From: Candidatus Thermoflexus japonica
GTDB lineage: Bacteria; Chloroflexota; Anaerolineae; Thermoflexales; Thermoflexaceae
Direction: 5' to 3'
Assembly (NCBI GenBank): GCA_002898735.1
Contig: BEHY01000007.1
Span: forward strand, 1 to 60,834
Length of the DNA: 60,834 nt
The notes below the pieces were generated by a model that was given only the letters and a program-made list of their open reading frames with translations, did no database searches and was not told the origin of the DNA. Shown piece after piece: positions 60,611 through 60,834 of the stretch. The translations under genes were made by a program, and so were the position numbers. Numbering within the stretch: the stretch's first letter is position 1; every line of letters begins with the position of its first letter.

Positions 60611-60650
60611 GAAAGGCCGCGGGCCGGCGAGGGCGGCCCGCGGCCTTTCA
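60611..60650 (+). terminator. Strong terminator hairpin of the VOC/DoxX operon
   Basis: 15-bp perfect arms, GAAAGGCCGCGGGCC (60611-60625) and GGCCCGCGGCCTTTC (60634-60648), flank an 8-base loop and are followed by ATCACC. The TTT is part of the stem. Confidence 0.75.
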
Positions 60651-60785
60651 TCACCTTAAGAATCGCGCGGCGGGCCTTCGGCTCCCTCCTCCCATGACTC
60701 GGAGGGAGAAAGGGGGAAGGGCCGCATCCTTTCCGATCGGAGCCGGACGGCGAAGGTCCTGAAGGGGGGAGGACGGAGGATAGGC

Positions 60786-60834
60786 GTGTGGGTGGAGATC
60801 ACCTACTTCACCGATCCCTATTGTTCCTGGTGCT
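60786..60834 (+). CDS. DsbA/FrnE-like thiol-disulfide oxidoreductase, cut by the window end
   Basis: Only 16 codons are seen: GTG at 60786, then WVEITYFTDPYCSWC. The YFTDPYCSWC strand-loop with a C-x-x-C redox pair is the N-terminal active site of DsbA-superfamily proteins of the FrnE/YjbH type. GGGGGAGGACGGAGGATAGG supplies the ribosome site. The rest lies outside the window. Confidence 0.7.
   Translation, partial: MWVEITYFTDPYCSWC

Overview
The window looks like chromosomal DNA from a high-GC thermophilic bacterium. The short intergenic gaps, many GTG/TTG starts with strong AGGAGG ribosome sites, a GAF-rich multi-sensor hybrid kinase, an archaeal-type THEP1 NTPase and a type III CRISPR locus point to Chloroflexota, perhaps near Thermoflexus. 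That placement is inference from gene content, not from a marker gene.

Region 1 (1-9850) is a type III-A CRISPR-Cas locus. A train of 141-bp tandem, hairpin-rich repeats precedes csm2-csm3-csm4-csm5-csm6-cas1-cas2, all on the plus strand. A structured leader with a TTGACA/TAGAAA promoter follows, then an array of 17 repeats and 16 spacers. csm1 (cas10) and cas6 are not in the window; csm1 may lie upstream. csm3 carries an in-frame TGA exactly where a conserved zinc-site cysteine codon is expected. Several spacers are palindromic. Past the array, solitary degenerate repeats share a GATGG variant and sit beside perfect palindromes, and a small frameshifted membrane-protein gene lies among them.

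Region 2 (9850-25050) carries a THEP1 NTPase, a class V aminotransferase, tRNA-Val(CAC), an M20 peptidase with argJ, and a phosphorelay of two lone receivers plus a 1930-residue hybrid kinase with six GAF domains. After it come aspS, behind a roughly 500-nt leader that contains a strong terminator, another receiver and a CinA-like protein.

Region 3 (25080-41460) contains an orphan spermidine/putrescine-type binding lipoprotein, an aldehyde dehydrogenase, a cbiMQO Co/Ni ECF transporter with a Fur-family regulator and an upstream Fur-like palindrome, scpA with a second CinA whose C-terminal amidase motif is lost, a GNAT enzyme, a lone RelE/ParE toxin, a deoxynucleoside kinase, a membrane-anchored NACHT-like NTPase with HEAT repeats, an OmpR-type regulator and a PaaK-like ligase.

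Region 4 (41560-50500, minus strand) is one transcription unit from a near-consensus promoter: livG, acyl-CoA synthetase, enoyl-CoA hydratase-like, livH, livM, livK, livF. It resembles an uptake-and-CoA-activation system for a carboxylic acid.

Region 5 (50739-60834) has an FKBP/SlyD isomerase behind an attenuator-like hairpin, a MoeB/ThiF E1-like enzyme, a 190-bp inverted-repeat (MITE-like) element, plsY and a beta-lactamase-fold protein lacking the catalytic Ser/Lys. It ends with a plus-strand operon (two VOC dioxygenase/glyoxalase-like genes, a DUF5519-like gene, two DoxX genes, a small unknown protein and a methyltransferase). That operon follows a TTGACA-N17-TAAACT promoter and a 22-bp palindromic operator, an arrangement resembling the quinone/catechol-stress Mhq/Cat genes of Bacillus. 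A DsbA/FrnE-like gene is cut by the window end.
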